From NCBI RefSeq assembly GCF_900156655.1, contig NZ_FTOG01000005.1, forward strand, positions 124,001-188,000: a DNA stretch of 64,000 bases, given 5' to 3'. The notes beneath the pieces are model-generated. The model worked only from the letters and a program-made list of their open reading frames with translations, was not told the origin of the DNA and ran no database searches. The DNA comes from Rhodobacter aestuarii (GTDB taxonomy: Bacteria; Pseudomonadota; Alphaproteobacteria; Rhodobacterales; Rhodobacteraceae). The number at the start of each line of letters is the position of its first letter. Position 1 is the stretch's first letter. Shown piece after piece: positions 45,134-54,667 of this stretch. A program made the position numbers and the translations under genes.

Positions 45134-45970
45134 TTAAAGACCCACGAGGCGACGGATATCGGCGGGGGATGCGCCCTCGGCGCGGTATTTGGAAAGTGCG
45201 CGGGCGTCATCGCGTTTGGCGAGGCGTTTGCCTTGGTCATCGCGGATCAGCCCGTGGTGGTGGTAGATCGGCACCGGCAGGCCAAGCAGCTGTTGCAGCG
45301 TGACATGGATCTGGGTTGCCTCAAACAGATCTTCGCCGCGTGTCACATGGGTGATGCCTTGGGCAGCATCATCGAGCACCACGGCAAGGTGATACGAGGT
45401 GCCCATCTCGCGCCGCGCCAGCACCACATCGCCCACAGTGTTCGTCATCTGCGCGGGGGTGATGGGATGCGTGCCGCGATGCGCGGGGCCGGTTTCTTCA
45501 AAAGAACAAGTACATGCCGCCAAATCCATTCGCAGGCGCAGCGCGGCCTTGGGCAAGGGCTCACCGGGTTTGGGCGCGCCTTTGAGCCTGCAAGTCCCGG
45601 GATAGATGATCCCATCGGGGCCAAGCGGCGCGCCTTCTTGCGGGGCGGTAACGGCGGCCTCGATATCGCGCCTTGTGCAATGGCAGGCGTAAAGAAGGCC
45701 GTCCGCCCAAAGCTTTTCAAGCGTGGCGCGATAGGCGGGCAGGCGGTCGGATTGGCGCATCACCTCGCCATCCCAGCTGATCCCCAGCCAGCGCAGATCG
45801 TCATAAATCTGCGCTTCCCATTCGGGTTTGGACCGTGCCCGGTCAATATCTTCGATCCGCAGCAAAAACGCACCACCCGCCGCCCGCGCCATGTCATGCG
45901 CCACAAGCGCAGCATAGGCATGGCCCAGATGCAGCGGGCCGGTGGGCGAGGGCGCGAAGCGGGTGATCAT
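45134..45970 (-). CDS. gluQ: Glutamyl-Q tRNA(Asp) synthetase
   Basis: 278 residues, about half the length of GltX. Attaches glutamate to queuosine of tRNA-Asp. HIGH-type HLGH in [18 protein letters not shown]; zinc ligands in [10 protein letters not shown] and YPGTCR; the KMSKS-like loop reads KRLAKRDDA. No anticodon-binding domain, as expected. Start at MITRFAPSP, overlapping the trmFO stop by four bases. Confidence 0.94.
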   Translation of the reverse strand: MITRFAPSPTGPLHLGHAYAALVAHDMARAAGGAFLLRIEDIDRARSKPEWEAQIYDDLRWLGISWDGEVMRQSDRLPAYRATLEKLWADGLLYACHCTRRDIEAAVTAPQEGAPLGPDGIIYPGTCRLKGAPKPGEPLPKAALRLRMDLAACTCSFEETGPAHRGTHPITPAQMTNTVGDVVLARREMGTSYHLAVVLDDAAQGITHVTRGEDLFEATQIHVTLQQLLGLPVPIYHHHGLIRDDQGKRLAKRDDARALSKYRAEGASPADIRRLVGL

Positions 45971-47310
45971 GCCTGCGCGGCAAGCCACGCCGTGAATTGC
46001 TCCTTAGCGCGGTCGGTATAGCCCTTGTAGCGGTCTTTGCGGCCTTTGCGGCCCCCGCGCGCGGCATCAAGCGGCGGGAAGAGGCCAAAGTTCACATTCA
46101 TCGGCTGGAAGGTTTTCGCCTCGGCCCCGCCCGTGATGTGGTTCACAAGCGCGCCCATCGCCGTTTCATAACTGGGCGGCGGCAGGGTTTGTCCCTTGAT
46201 CTCGGCGGCGGCCATCCGGCCTGCCAAAAGCCCCATCGCCGCGCTTTCGACATAGCCTTCCACGCCCGTCACTTGGCCCGCAAAGCGCAGGTTCGGGCGT
46301 TGGCGCAGCCGCATCTGGTCATCAAGCAGCGTCGGCGAGTTGAGAAAGGTGTTGCGGTGAATGCCCCCAAGCCGCGCAAACGACGCGTTCTGCAGGCCGG
46401 GGATCATTTTAAAAACAGTGGTTTGCGCGCCATACTTCATCTTGGTTTGGAAGCCGACGATGTTGTAAAGTGTGCCCAAAGCATTGTCGCGGCGCAGTTG
46501 TACCACGGCGTAGGATTTGGTGGCCGGGTCATGCGGATTGGTTAGCCCCACCGGCTTCATCGGCCCGTGGCGCAGCGTTTCGCGCCCGCGTTCCGCCATC
46601 ACCTCAATCGGCAAGCAACCATCAAAATAGCCCGCCGTCTCGCCCTCATGAAACTCGGTCTTCTCGGCGGCCAAAAGCGCGTCGATGAAGGCCTCATATT
46701 CCTCCCGGTTCATCGGGCAGTTGATATAGGCCTTTTGCTCTTCCTCGGTTTCGCCCTTGTCGTAGCGGCTTTGCCGCCAGGCAATGTCCATATCAATCGT
46801 TTCGGCATGAACGATCGGCGCGATGGCATCGAAAAAGGCGAGGCTTTCCGCGCCCGTTACCGTGCGGATGCTTTCGGCCAAATTGCCCGAGGTCAGCGGC
46901 CCGGTCGCCACAATCCAATGCCCGTCTTGGGGCAGCTCGGTCACTTCTTCTTCGGAAAAGGAAATCAGCGGATGCGCGCGCAAAGCAGCGGTGACCGCGC
47001 CCGAAAATGCGTCGCGATCCACCGCCAAAGCGCCACCTGCGGGCAGGGCGTGACGGTCTGCCGTTTGCATGATCAGCCCGCCCGCGGCGCGCATTTCCCA
47101 ATGCAAAAGCCCCACGGCATTGCGCTCATCATCATCTGAGCGGAAGGAGTTGGAGCAAACCATCTCCGCGCAATCGCCCGAGCGATGCGCAAAGGTTCCC
47201 ACTTTCGGGCGCATCTCATGCAGCACCACGGGTACGCCCGCCTGAGCCGCTTGCCATGCCGCCTCTGAGCCCGCAAGGCCCGCACCGATGATATGAAGTG
47301 TCTGTGTCAT
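45967..47310 (-). CDS. trmFO: tRNA (uracil54-C5)-methyltransferase, folate/FAD-dependent
   Basis: 447 residues. Methylates U54 in the T-loop using methylenetetrahydrofolate and FAD. FAD-binding [19 protein letters not shown] at the N-terminus; [26 protein letters not shown] and [12 protein letters not shown] are GidA-family marks. Translationally coupled to gluQ, giving two tRNA-modifying enzymes in one unit. Confidence 0.96.
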   Translation of the reverse strand: MTQTLHIIGAGLAGSEAAWQAAQAGVPVVLHEMRPKVGTFAHRSGDCAEMVCSNSFRSDDDERNAVGLLHWEMRAAGGLIMQTADRHALPAGGALAVDRDAFSGAVTAALRAHPLISFSEEEVTELPQDGHWIVATGPLTSGNLAESIRTVTGAESLAFFDAIAPIVHAETIDMDIAWRQSRYDKGETEEEQKAYINCPMNREEYEAFIDALLAAEKTEFHEGETAGYFDGCLPIEVMAERGRETLRHGPMKPVGLTNPHDPATKSYAVVQLRRDNALGTLYNIVGFQTKMKYGAQTTVFKMIPGLQNASFARLGGIHRNTFLNSPTLLDDQMRLRQRPNLRFAGQVTGVEGYVESAAMGLLAGRMAAAEIKGQTLPPPSYETAMGALVNHITGGAEAKTFQPMNVNFGLFPPLDAARGGRKGRKDRYKGYTDRAKEQFTAWLAAQA

Positions 47311-47351
47311 GGCGCCGATTTAGGGCGCCGCGCCCCAAAAGGAAAGCCCGC

Positions 47352-47702
47352 TCAGATCAGCGCAACACGTTCGCGGCGTTCCGGGTCCGGGAAGGGGCGG
47401 TAAACGCCCACCGTGTAAGAGGCGATCATGCCGTGCATCAGCTCGTAATGGCGCATCTCGGTTTCATCGAGGCCCGCAACCGCCTGAAAGGCCCGCTCAA
47501 GCGCGGCAAGGTCTTCAACCTCGATCTCCAGCAAAAACGCTTCATGCATCGTGCTGGCGAGGCCCAGCTTGCGCCGCATCAGACGCCAGCCGCCGATTAG
47601 GTTGAGCGCCTTCAGCTCCCCCATCCATTGTTCGACCGAAGCGGCAAAGGCGAGGGCCTTCGCGTCACTCTTAAGTTCGATCATGCAGTGGTAAAGGTTC
47701 AT
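47352..47702 (-). CDS. DUF6614 family protein
   Basis: 116 residues. MNLYHCMIELKSDAKALAFAASVEQWMGELKALNLIGGWRLMRRKLG begins an apparent dimeric alpha/beta-barrel-like fold; FLLEIEVEDLAALERAFQAVA and HGMIASYTVGVYRPFPDPE follow. No known activity. GGGAGGACAG precedes the ATG at 47702. Separate from gyrA by a terminator. Confidence 0.78.
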   Translation of the reverse strand: MNLYHCMIELKSDAKALAFAASVEQWMGELKALNLIGGWRLMRRKLGLASTMHEAFLLEIEVEDLAALERAFQAVAGLDETEMRHYELMHGMIASYTVGVYRPFPDPERRERVALI

Positions 47703-47770
47703 GCTGTCCTCCCGTAGGTAACAGCACGAAAGCACAAAGGCTTTGAGAAAGCCTTAATCGCAAAGAAAAT

Positions 47771-47794
47771 GGGCAGGGGCCGTGGCCCCCGCCC
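47771..47794 (-). terminator. Rho-independent terminator of gyrA
   Basis: GGGC-A-GGGGCC / GGCCCC-C-GCCC stem, followed on the minus strand by ATTTTCTTTG. Lies 20 bases beyond the gyrA stop. Confidence 0.7.
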
Positions 47795-47813
47795 GAAAAG
47801 CTTACGCCCGCTT

Positions 47814-50615
47814 TTAAGCCTGGGTTTCGGGCGTTTGCGGGGCTTCCGGCGCAGCGGTGGTGGCCTCGGCGGTTTCTGCTGCTTCCACAGCCTCATCCTC
47901 GCCGGTGTCAGCCACACGCGCGACCGAAACGACCTCTTCATCCTTGCCGGTGTTGAAGACCTTCACCCCACCGGCCGAACGCGAGCGGAAGGAGATCCCC
48001 GCCACGGGGCAACGGATGGATTGCCCGGTCGAGGTGGCGAGCATGATCTGGTCACTCGGTTCCACCGGGAACGACGCCACAAGCGGGCCGCCGCGCATGG
48101 ATTTCTCAAACGCCGTGACACCTTGGCCGCCACGCCCGCGCACCGGGTAGCTGTGTGACGACGAAATTTTGCCCAAGCCTTTGGCGGTGATGGTCAAAAT
48201 GAGGTTCTGCGCTTCGAGCATTTCGGCATAGCGCGCATCGGGCAGGGTGCCTTCGGCCTCAACCGTGTCTTCATCGGTTTCCACCTCGGTCTCTTCCTCG
48301 CCCTCGCTGCCAAGCTCGGCACGGAAGCGTTTGACAAAGGCTTCGCGCTCCCACGGCTCGGCGTCAAAGTGGCGAATGACCGACATCGAAACGACCTTAT
48401 CACCCGAGGCCAAACGCACGCCGCGCACCCCAGTGGAAGACCGGCCCTTGAACACGCGCACTTCGGTGACCGGGAAGCGGATCGCCCGCCCGCCCGCCAT
48501 CACCAGCATGATGTCGTCGTCCTCGGTGCACATGCGGGTATCGACCAGCGTCACCCCTTCGGGCAGTTCCATCGCGCGTTTGCCGTTGCGCATCACCTTG
48601 GCGAAATCGCTCAGCGCGTTGCGGCGCACATCGCCTTCAGAGGTGGCGAAGAAGACTTGGTAATTGTCCCATTCTTCTTCCGGCGCATCGACCGGCATCA
48701 GCGAGGCAATGGAAACACCCTGCGGGATCGGCAAGATGTTGATGATCGCCTTGCCCTTGGAGGTCCGCCCAGCGAGCGGCAGGCGCCAGCATTTGAGCGA
48801 ATAGACCATGCCATCTGTGGTGAAGAACAAAAGCTGGGTATGGGTGTTGGCCACAAACAGTGTGGTCACCACGTCATCTTCTTTGGTGGCCATCGACGAC
48901 AGACCTTTGCCGCCGCGACGTTGCGCGCGGAACTCGGCCAAAGGCGTGCGTTTGATGTAGCCGCCCGAGGTGATGGTCACCACCATATCTTCGCGTTCGA
49001 TCAGGTCTTCATCGTCCAGATCGCCCGCCCAATCCACAATCTCGGTGCGGCGTGGCACGGCGAATTGCGCTTTCACCTCGCGCAGCTCTTCCGAGATGAT
49101 GCTCATGATCCGCTCGCGCGACGCTAAGATGGCCAGATATTCGCGGATTTTCCCGGCGAGTTCGGCCAGTTCGTCTGTGACCTCTTGCACGCCCATCGCG
49201 GTGAGGCGTTGCAGGCGCAGATCCAAGATCGCGCGGGCCTGAATTTCCGACAGGTTATAGGTGCCGTCGTCATTCACCGGATGCAGCGGATCGTCGATCA
49301 GCTTGAGGTATTCCAAAATGTCATGCGCGGGCCAGCGCCGCGTCATCAGCTTTTCGCGCGCCTCTGCCGGGTCTTTCGAGGCGCGGATCGTGGCGACAAC
49401 CTCGTCGACGTTCGAAACCGCAACGGCCAGACCGCACAGAATATGGCTACGTTCGCGCGCTTTGCGCAGCTCATAGGCCGTCCGGCGCGCTACAACTTCT
49501 TCGCGGAAGCTGATGAAATGCGTGAGGAAATCGCGCAGCGTGAGTTGCTCAGGCCGGCCACCGTTCAGCGCCAGCATGTTGCAACCAAACGAGGTTTGCA
49601 GCTGTGTGAAACGGTAAAGCTGGTTGAGCACCACATCGGGGGTGGCGTCGCGCTTAAGCTCAATCACCACCCGCACGCCAACGCGGTCGCTCTCATCCGC
49701 GATGCCCGAAATCCCCTCAAGCCGCTTTTCGCGCACAAGGTCAGCGATCTTCTCGATCATCGCGGCCTTGTTCACCTGATAGGGGATTTCATCCACGACA
49801 ATGGCGTAGCGATCCTTGCGGATTTCCTCGACGCGCGTTTTCGCGCGGATGATTACCGAGCCGCGCCCCTCGAGGTAGGCTTTGCGGGCGCCACCGCGCC
49901 CCATGATCTGCGCACCGGTCGGGAAGTCGGGGCCGGGGACGATGTCCATCAGCGCCTCGGTCGACATATCGGGGGTGTCGATCAGCGCCAGCGTGGCATC
50001 GACGACCTCGCCAAGGTTATGCGGCGGGATGTTGGTCGCCATGCCAACGGCAATCCCGCCCGCGCCATTGACGAGCATGTTCGGGAAGCGCGCGGGCAGC
50101 ACCGTCGGCTCGCGGTCTTTGCCGTCATAGTTGTCTTGGAAATCGACCGTGTCTTTTTCGATATCGCTCAGCAGGAAGGCGGAGGGTTTGTCCATCCGCA
50201 CCTCGGTGTAGCGCATGGCCGCCGCGCTATCGCCATCCATCGAGCCGAAGTTGCCCTGCCCATCCAAGAGCGGCAGGCTCATCGAGAAGTCCTGCGCCAT
50301 CCGCACAAGCGCGTCATAAATCGCCGCGTCACCGTGGGGATGGTATTTCCCCATCACATCGCCAACGGGGCGGGCCGATTTGCGATAGGGCTTGTCATGC
50401 GTGTTGCCGGTTTCATGCATCGCATAAAGGATGCGCCGGTGCACAGGCTTGAGCCCATCGCGCAGATCGGGGATCGCACGCGACACGATCACGCTCATCG
50501 CGTAATCGAGATAGGCGGTCTTCATCTCCTCGGCGATGGAGACCACGGGGCCCGAATGGCTGGGCCGTTCCGGGGTTTCGCCAAGGGTATCCGAGCTGTC
50601 GGGAGTATCGGTCAC
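47814..50615 (-). CDS. gyrA: DNA gyrase subunit A
   Basis: 933 residues. Breaks and rejoins DNA while GyrB uses ATP to add negative supercoils. Catalytic Y136 in [11 protein letters not shown]; winged-helix and tower domains to ~residue 540, then the C-terminal beta-pinwheel with GyrA-box QRRGGKG. An acidic insert ([17 protein letters not shown]) and an Ala/Thr/Glu-rich tail extend it past the E. coli length. The position matching E. coli Ser83 is Ala97 ([10 protein letters not shown]); Asp87 is conserved as D101. Confidence 0.98.
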   Translation of the reverse strand: MTDTPDSSDTLGETPERPSHSGPVVSIAEEMKTAYLDYAMSVIVSRAIPDLRDGLKPVHRRILYAMHETGNTHDKPYRKSARPVGDVMGKYHPHGDAAIYDALVRMAQDFSMSLPLLDGQGNFGSMDGDSAAAMRYTEVRMDKPSAFLLSDIEKDTVDFQDNYDGKDREPTVLPARFPNMLVNGAGGIAVGMATNIPPHNLGEVVDATLALIDTPDMSTEALMDIVPGPDFPTGAQIMGRGGARKAYLEGRGSVIIRAKTRVEEIRKDRYAIVVDEIPYQVNKAAMIEKIADLVREKRLEGISGIADESDRVGVRVVIELKRDATPDVVLNQLYRFTQLQTSFGCNMLALNGGRPEQLTLRDFLTHFISFREEVVARRTAYELRKARERSHILCGLAVAVSNVDEVVATIRASKDPAEAREKLMTRRWPAHDILEYLKLIDDPLHPVNDDGTYNLSEIQARAILDLRLQRLTAMGVQEVTDELAELAGKIREYLAILASRERIMSIISEELREVKAQFAVPRRTEIVDWAGDLDDEDLIEREDMVVTITSGGYIKRTPLAEFRAQRRGGKGLSSMATKEDDVVTTLFVANTHTQLLFFTTDGMVYSLKCWRLPLAGRTSKGKAIINILPIPQGVSIASLMPVDAPEEEWDNYQVFFATSEGDVRRNALSDFAKVMRNGKRAMELPEGVTLVDTRMCTEDDDIMLVMAGGRAIRFPVTEVRVFKGRSSTGVRGVRLASGDKVVSMSVIRHFDAEPWEREAFVKRFRAELGSEGEEETEVETDEDTVEAEGTLPDARYAEMLEAQNLILTITAKGLGKISSSHSYPVRGRGGQGVTAFEKSMRGGPLVASFPVEPSDQIMLATSTGQSIRCPVAGISFRSRSAGGVKVFNTGKDEEVVSVARVADTGEDEAVEAAETAEATTAAPEAPQTPETQA

Positions 50616-50744
50616 GCGGGTCTTCTTCTTCTAGATTTTGTTGTGCTGCTTTATAACGCATCCCAAGGCTGGGGTGCAATCGGCAAGCGCGCGGCAGGCA
50701 AGACTTGCCGCCGTTTTCTGTGGAAATCCGCGCGAAATACGCCC

Positions 50745-51227
50745 TCAGCGGGCCTTGCGCGCGCTGAGAAAGGCCATCAGCCACAGCCCGGCAAAGGCGA
50801 GCGAGAAGAGCGCGTTGAAGTTCGGCATCGTTACGCCAAACAGATCCCAAACGATCTCATCGCAGCGCACCACCGGGGCTTGCTGGATTTGCGCCAAAAG
50901 ATCCGCCGCCGACAGCGCCTCAATCGGGTTCGAGGTGCAGCTATCGGGCCCCGCAAAGATCTTGCGCTCCACGCCGGAGTGATAGAGGCCAAAGCTTGTT
51001 GAGACGAGCATGATCGCCATGCCAAGCAGGTTCAGCACCCTCGGCAACCGCAGTGCCAAAAGCGCGGCCCCCAAGATTGCCGCGGCCAGATGCGGCCAGC
51101 GCTGCAAGATGCACAACTCGCACGGCGCATAGCCAATCGCTTGGAACAAAAGCGCGCCCGCCAAAATGCCGGTCGAGCCAAGGGTGGCCAAAGCAACCAG
51201 CACACGCGGGGAAAGGGCAGGGGGCAT
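50745..51227 (-). CDS. dsbB: Disulfide bond formation protein DsbB
   Basis: 160 residues, four membrane helices. Reoxidises DsbA and passes electrons to quinone. First cysteine pair C36-E-L-C39 in GYAPCELCILQRWPH; second pair in PDSCTSN and VRCDE. Its start overlaps the DedA-family gene stop by one base (TGATG). Confidence 0.9.
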   Translation of the reverse strand: MPPALSPRVLVALATLGSTGILAGALLFQAIGYAPCELCILQRWPHLAAAILGAALLALRLPRVLNLLGMAIMLVSTSFGLYHSGVERKIFAGPDSCTSNPIEALSAADLLAQIQQAPVVRCDEIVWDLFGVTMPNFNALFSLAFAGLWLMAFLSARKAR

Positions 51228-51805
51228 CACAGGAACCTCAGCGCATAGAAGCCGCCAATCAGCAGCACAACGAAAGCGGTGAACAACAGGCCAAGCCAGC
51301 GTTCGATGAAGGCGCGGATCGGTGCGCCAAATTTCCACAACAGTGCGGCAAGCACGAAGAACCGCAATGCCCGCGCCAGAACCGACACGCCAGCGAAAAG
51401 CCACAGATCAAGATGCGTGGCGCCTGAAAAGATGGTGATGACCTTGTAGGGGAAGGGCGTCACCCCCGCGATCAGCACGGCCCAGCCGCCCATCTCGTTG
51501 AACCGCGTGGCAAGCTCATCGAATTTGTCGGCCTTGCCGTAAAATTCTAGAATCGGCTGGCCGATGGCATCCATAAAGCCGTAGCCGATCAGATAGCCCA
51601 GCATCCCCCCTGCGACCGAAGCCGCGGTGGCGACCAACGCAATCCGCCATGCATGGTGCCGCGCGGCCAACACCATCGGGATGATGAGCACATCGGGCGG
51701 GATCGGAAAGACCGAGCTTTCCACGAAGGCCACGACAGCCAGAACCCAATAGGCATACCGGCCTTCGGCCTGTCGCATCGTCCAGTCATAAAGCTTACGG
51801 ATCAT
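51227..51805 (-). CDS. DedA/YqaA-family membrane protein
   Basis: 192 residues with four to five helices. FVESSVFPIPPDVLIIPMVLA carries the family's acidic residue and PIPPD motif; GYLIGYGFMDAIGQPIL and GVTPFPYKVITIFSGA are typical of VTT (SNARE-associated) proteins. Relatives flip phospholipids or carrier lipids; the substrate here is unknown. Start at MIRKLYDW. Coupled to dsbB. Confidence 0.88.
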   Translation of the reverse strand: MIRKLYDWTMRQAEGRYAYWVLAVVAFVESSVFPIPPDVLIIPMVLAARHHAWRIALVATAASVAGGMLGYLIGYGFMDAIGQPILEFYGKADKFDELATRFNEMGGWAVLIAGVTPFPYKVITIFSGATHLDLWLFAGVSVLARALRFFVLAALLWKFGAPIRAFIERWLGLLFTAFVVLLIGGFYALRFL

Positions 51806-51889
51806 CACGGCCCCCCGGTTTTTTGTTGTCTCGCCCGATGCGAGGAGCACGTCAAGTCACAGCCGCGTCGGGTTTCTGTGCATTGCCTC

Positions 51890-51918
51890 TTGCAAGCGCC
51901 GCCACAGCCCGCTAAATG
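51890..51918 (+). promoter_or_regulatory. Putative promoter of tRNA-Leu
   Basis: TTGCAA (51890-51895), 17-base spacer, TAAATG (51913-51918), ten bases before the tRNA 5' end. Position and spacing fit a housekeeping promoter. Confidence 0.5.
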
Positions 51919-51928
51919 CGTATCGCTG

Positions 51929-52012
51929 GCCCGAGTGGTGGAATGGTAGACGCAGGGGATTCAAAATCCTCCGCCGAGAGGCGTGCGAGTTCGAGTCTCG
52001 CCTCGGGCACCA
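51929..52012 (+). tRNA. tRNA-Leu (CAA)
   Basis: 84 bases with encoded CCA. Acceptor stem GCCCGAG / CTCGGGC, discriminator A52009; anticodon loop TTCAAAA gives anticodon CAA; a long variable arm (CCGCCGAGAGGCG region) as in class II tRNAs; T-arm GTTCGAGTC. The phage integrase gene lies just beyond its 3' end, so this is the probable attachment site. Confidence 0.95.
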
Positions 52013-52069
52013 GCTTGAAACTAAACGATAAAATGGCCTTGGTCGAATCGTTCTTTCAAGCGGGTTTTT
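52013..52069 (+). terminator. Stem-loop with T-run after tRNA-Leu
   Basis: GCTTGAAA (52013-52020) pairs with TTTCAAGC (52054-52061), an inner AACGAT/ATCGTT stem extends it, and GGGTTTTTCC follows. Probably ends tRNA transcription. Since it touches the tRNA 3' end, it may be phage-derived sequence placed there on integration. Confidence 0.6.
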
Positions 52070-52095
52070 CCAATTCCCAACCCGAGTTCCCACGT

Positions 52096-53133
52096 TCATG
52101 TTTCGGACTTGTTCCGTTCCACGAGCGTAATTGCGGCCTTTGAGAGCCGTTTTCTGCTGGCGCGTGCGCGGTAATAAGCGATCATTTCCGGCGTCTGGTT
52201 CGTAATCGATTGGATCTGCGCATCGGTGCAGCCCGCCTCTGCCAATCGAATGATGGCCAGCTTGCGCAGCCCGTGCAGTGTGAAAGGCCGCGCCTTCTCG
52301 CCCAGCGATGCGCGCCATGCGCGGAAGGCTTTTTCCACAGCGGAATAGCCGAGCGGTTCGGTGAGATTCTTGGCGAGGATGTGGGCGCCGCGCTTAGGCT
52401 GGCTGGCGAGGAAGGCGCGCAAGCTCGGCGGGCTGTAGACCTCGATCCGCGTATCGGTCTTCTCGTCGAGCACATCCATCCATTCGCCGTGAAAATCATC
52501 GTGACGCATGTTGATGGCGGCGTTGGGGCGTTGCCCAGTTCCAAGGATCAATTCCGCTACGGTGCGCACGTTCGCGGGAGCGGTTTCGAGCTTGCTGATC
52601 ATCCAATCCGGCCAAGGCTCGAATTCGCGCTGCTTGCCGTAAAGCTCAATTCCTTCGGCGACGTTTTCCACTTTCCAATCAAGTGTCTGTCGGGCGAAGT
52701 TAAGAAGAAGGCTGATGATTTGCACCATCCAATCCGCACGGCGCGGGGTGTCCACATATTTGGCGTGGATCGCGCGCACCTGGGCGCGGGTGAGGCTGCG
52801 CACCGGCTTGTCGGCGTTCTTCTCGGCGATCTCGTTGAGGATGCGGTCATAGGCGCGCTTGGTTGATGTGGCGAGCCGGGTGAACTTTGGGTGTGTGCGA
52901 TAGGCGCGGATCAGATCCGCCCAGGTGTCTTTTTCTGGCTTCTTCAATGCGGGGCTCGTGCCCGAACGGATCGCCCAATAGGCCCGGTCAAATTCGGCAG
53001 AATCAATGTCGGACGGGAGGGGGATGAACTTCTCGCGGCGCTTGCCATCTTGAAGCCAAGTCATGCGGTAATAGGCGCGCGTCTTGCCGCCAACCGTTTT
53101 GATTTGCACGTAAGGTTTCAGGGAGCGTTTCAC
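52096..53133 (-). CDS. int: Phage tyrosine integrase
   Basis: 345 residues. SAM-like core-binding domain at about 70-155, catalytic domain from ~170. Active-site residues: R202 in LGTGQRPNAAINMRH, H287-x-x-R290 in HGLRKLAI, and a tyrosine at 320/321 in EMIAYYRAR. Reads leftward toward the tRNA-Leu att site. The start is GTG at 53133, overlapping the stop of the excisionase-like gene (GTGA). Confidence 0.93.
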   Translation of the reverse strand: MKRSLKPYVQIKTVGGKTRAYYRMTWLQDGKRREKFIPLPSDIDSAEFDRAYWAIRSGTSPALKKPEKDTWADLIRAYRTHPKFTRLATSTKRAYDRILNEIAEKNADKPVRSLTRAQVRAIHAKYVDTPRRADWMVQIISLLLNFARQTLDWKVENVAEGIELYGKQREFEPWPDWMISKLETAPANVRTVAELILGTGQRPNAAINMRHDDFHGEWMDVLDEKTDTRIEVYSPPSLRAFLASQPKRGAHILAKNLTEPLGYSAVEKAFRAWRASLGEKARPFTLHGLRKLAIIRLAEAGCTDAQIQSITNQTPEMIAYYRARASRKRLSKAAITLVERNKSET

Positions 53134-53342
53134 AGCTCAAATTCCTCGGTTGGCTTTGGCTTGGTGCCCTGCACGATGGCATTGATCTCTTCGATCGACC
53201 ATCGCTCAAACGTGCCGATCTTAAGCGGGGCCGGAAGCGCGCCCACCTCCACAAGATCCCGAAACTCGGCCGGCTTCATGTCCAGCAGCTTCGCCGCAGT
53301 GCGGTCTGTGGCATAAAGGATTCGCAGATCATGCCTGCCCAT
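53130..53342 (-). CDS. Excisionase-like small DNA-binding protein
   Basis: 70 residues. ILYATDRTAAKLLDMKPAEFRDLVEVGALPAPLKIGTFERWSIEEINAIV is a MerR/AlpA-type winged HTH common in phage excisionases, with the W-S/D-x-E-E-I end. GGGAGG precedes the ATG. Four-base overlap with int supports a recombination-directionality role. Confidence 0.8.
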   Translation of the reverse strand: MGRHDLRILYATDRTAAKLLDMKPAEFRDLVEVGALPAPLKIGTFERWSIEEINAIVQGTKPKPTEEFEL

Positions 53343-53355
53343 GGGCCGCCTCCCG

Positions 53356-53556
53356 TCAGATCAGGTTGAACGCCATCGCCACGCCAACGCAGATGATCGC
53401 GCTTGAGGCGTAGAGGATCGGCAGGATCGTGGCGGCGATGGCGACGCCGAGGCCGTTGGTTTCTTCTTCCTCGGCGGCATCGGCGAAGTGAAAGATGAAG
53501 GCGAGGCCGAGGGCGCCAAGCGTGACAAGGGCAATGCCAATGGCAGCGTCCAGCAT
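53356..53556 (-). CDS. Small phage membrane protein, two helices
   Basis: 66 residues. Two hydrophobic segments (AAIGIALVTLGALGLAFIF and ATILPILYASSAIICVGVAMAFNLI) separated by an acidic EEEET loop. No family recognised. The ATG at 53556 overlaps the upstream DUF2312 stop (TGATG). Confidence 0.6.
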   Translation of the reverse strand: MLDAAIGIALVTLGALGLAFIFHFADAAEEEETNGLGVAIAATILPILYASSAIICVGVAMAFNLI

Positions 53557-53849
53557 CACACCATCCCCAACGCGGCTTTATAGATATCCATGATCGCCTC
53601 TTCTTCGGCGACGTCGTTCTTGTCGCGCTTGCGCAAGGCGATGATCTTCTTCATCACCTTGGTGTCGTAGCCGCGCGCCTTGGCCTCGGCCATCACGTCT
53701 TTCTGCTGTTCGGTGATGTCTTTCTTCTCGGCGTCCAGATGTTCGTATTGTTCGATGAACTGGCGCAGCTCCTCGGCGGCGACGTTGTAAACGCGATCGC
53801 GCACGTCCTTGTCGGCTTGGGTTTCCTTCATCGGCGTTTGATCAAGCAT
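53556..53849 (-). CDS. GapR-type nucleoid-associated protein (DUF2312)
   Basis: 97 residues. VYNVAAEELRQFIEQYEHLDAEKKDITEQQKDVMAEAKARGYDTKVMKKIIALRKRDKNDVAEEEAIMDIY is a full DUF2312/GapR match: a coiled-coil dimerisation helix, then a basic helix. GapR of Caulobacter encircles overtwisted, AT-rich DNA and stimulates topoisomerases. Here it lies among prophage genes. Start at MLDQTPM with AAAGGT upstream. Confidence 0.88.
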   Translation of the reverse strand: MLDQTPMKETQADKDVRDRVYNVAAEELRQFIEQYEHLDAEKKDITEQQKDVMAEAKARGYDTKVMKKIIALRKRDKNDVAEEEAIMDIYKAALGMV

Positions 53850-53920
53850 TGGGGTGACCTTTGAAAAAGACCCGGACGCGGAATTGATGCCGCATCCGGG
53901 CCAGTGAGCGTGCCCGGGTT

Positions 53921-54205
53921 TCAGCGGCACTCAGGAAAGAGGGGCGCGGCGGCATTGGCCGGGGCGCAGAATTTCGGATCGAGCATCGTGCGCAGTTCCA
54001 GCGCGGTACGCAGGGCGGCGTTGGCCAGCACCAGCGTGACGATTGTCAGTGCGATGAACGCCGCAACCGATAGCGGGCGCTGATGCGGCGCGGTGAGTCC
54101 ATCCCGTAAATGCAGGAAGCGGGGCTCACCGCGCCGCGCGTGAGTGGCGGCAGTCCTTCGGCGCGCGCAGGATCGGATCGCTTGAGTGTTGTCCTTGACC
54201 CACAT
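53921..54205 (-). CDS. Small phage membrane protein of unknown function
   Basis: 94 residues. The first ~35 are very basic (RSCARRRTAATHARRGE), then one hydrophobic helix LSVAAFIALTIVTLVLANAAL and a short tail. GGAGG lies eight bases before the ATG, which supports it as a gene. First gene of the leftward operon, just behind operator-like repeats. No relatives recognised. Confidence 0.55.
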   Translation of the reverse strand: MWVKDNTQAIRSCARRRTAATHARRGEPRFLHLRDGLTAPHQRPLSVAAFIALTIVTLVLANAALRTALELRTMLDPKFCAPANAAAPLFPECR

Positions 54206-54442
54206 GGGCGTTTCCTCCGTGGCCGTAGTGGCCTGCGGAGGAAACGCTACTTCACAAAATGCGTAGTTACAATAAAAAAGTTACGCATTTTGCGAAGCAA
54301 TTATTACGCAATCTTAGTTGAGTGGGGGCTTTGGTTGTGCGAGTGCATTGGTGCGACATTCTCCGCCTGTCCAGGGAGATACGCTGCGCTTGACATGGTG
54401 GGGGCGTCGTGAATTGCGTCTGAATCTTTGCAGGGGGATGCG
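54206..54442. other. AT-rich divergent regulatory region of prophage
   Basis: 237 bases, clearly more AT-rich than the surroundings. Holds the operator-like inverted repeat described separately and one further TTACGCAAT copy at 54304. No gene seen. Likely the leftward early promoter region. Confidence 0.55.
54250..54297. promoter_or_regulatory. Operator-like inverted repeat, left site
   Basis: CTTCACAAAATGCGTA (54250-54265) and TACGCATTTTGCGAAG (54282-54297) are inverted copies (15 of 16 bases match) 16 bases apart across an A-run. The core ATGCGTA recurs in the 54.9 kb region. Probably bound by the phage repressor. Confidence 0.6.
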
Positions 54443-54667
54443 ATGGCTAATGCGCCAGATTCATTGATTGAAAAAGTTGTAACGGCCCGCCGGCAGACTG
54501 GCGTGAGTGCCGATTTTTGGGCTGATCTGGTGGATGGCTTGCCTCGATCAGCCGCCGCGGTGTTGTTGGCGCGCGCTCCGCAGATAGTTAATCTTGTTGA
54601 GCGCCATTTCCCTGTAGCGCTGGTAGGTAGCGCATCGGAAGTTCCCCGGTCGACCCAAAAAGAATGA
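54443..54667 (+). CDS. Small hypothetical protein
   Basis: 74 residues: MANAPDSLIEKVVTARRQTGVSADFWADLVDGLPRSAAAVLLARAP..., soluble, mostly helical. AGGGGG precedes the ATG. Its 3' 80 bases overlap the 3' end of the convergent repressor gene, so its reality is less certain. No family recognised. Confidence 0.4.
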   Translation: MANAPDSLIEKVVTARRQTGVSADFWADLVDGLPRSAAAVLLARAPQIVNLVERHFPVALVGSASEVPRSTQKE

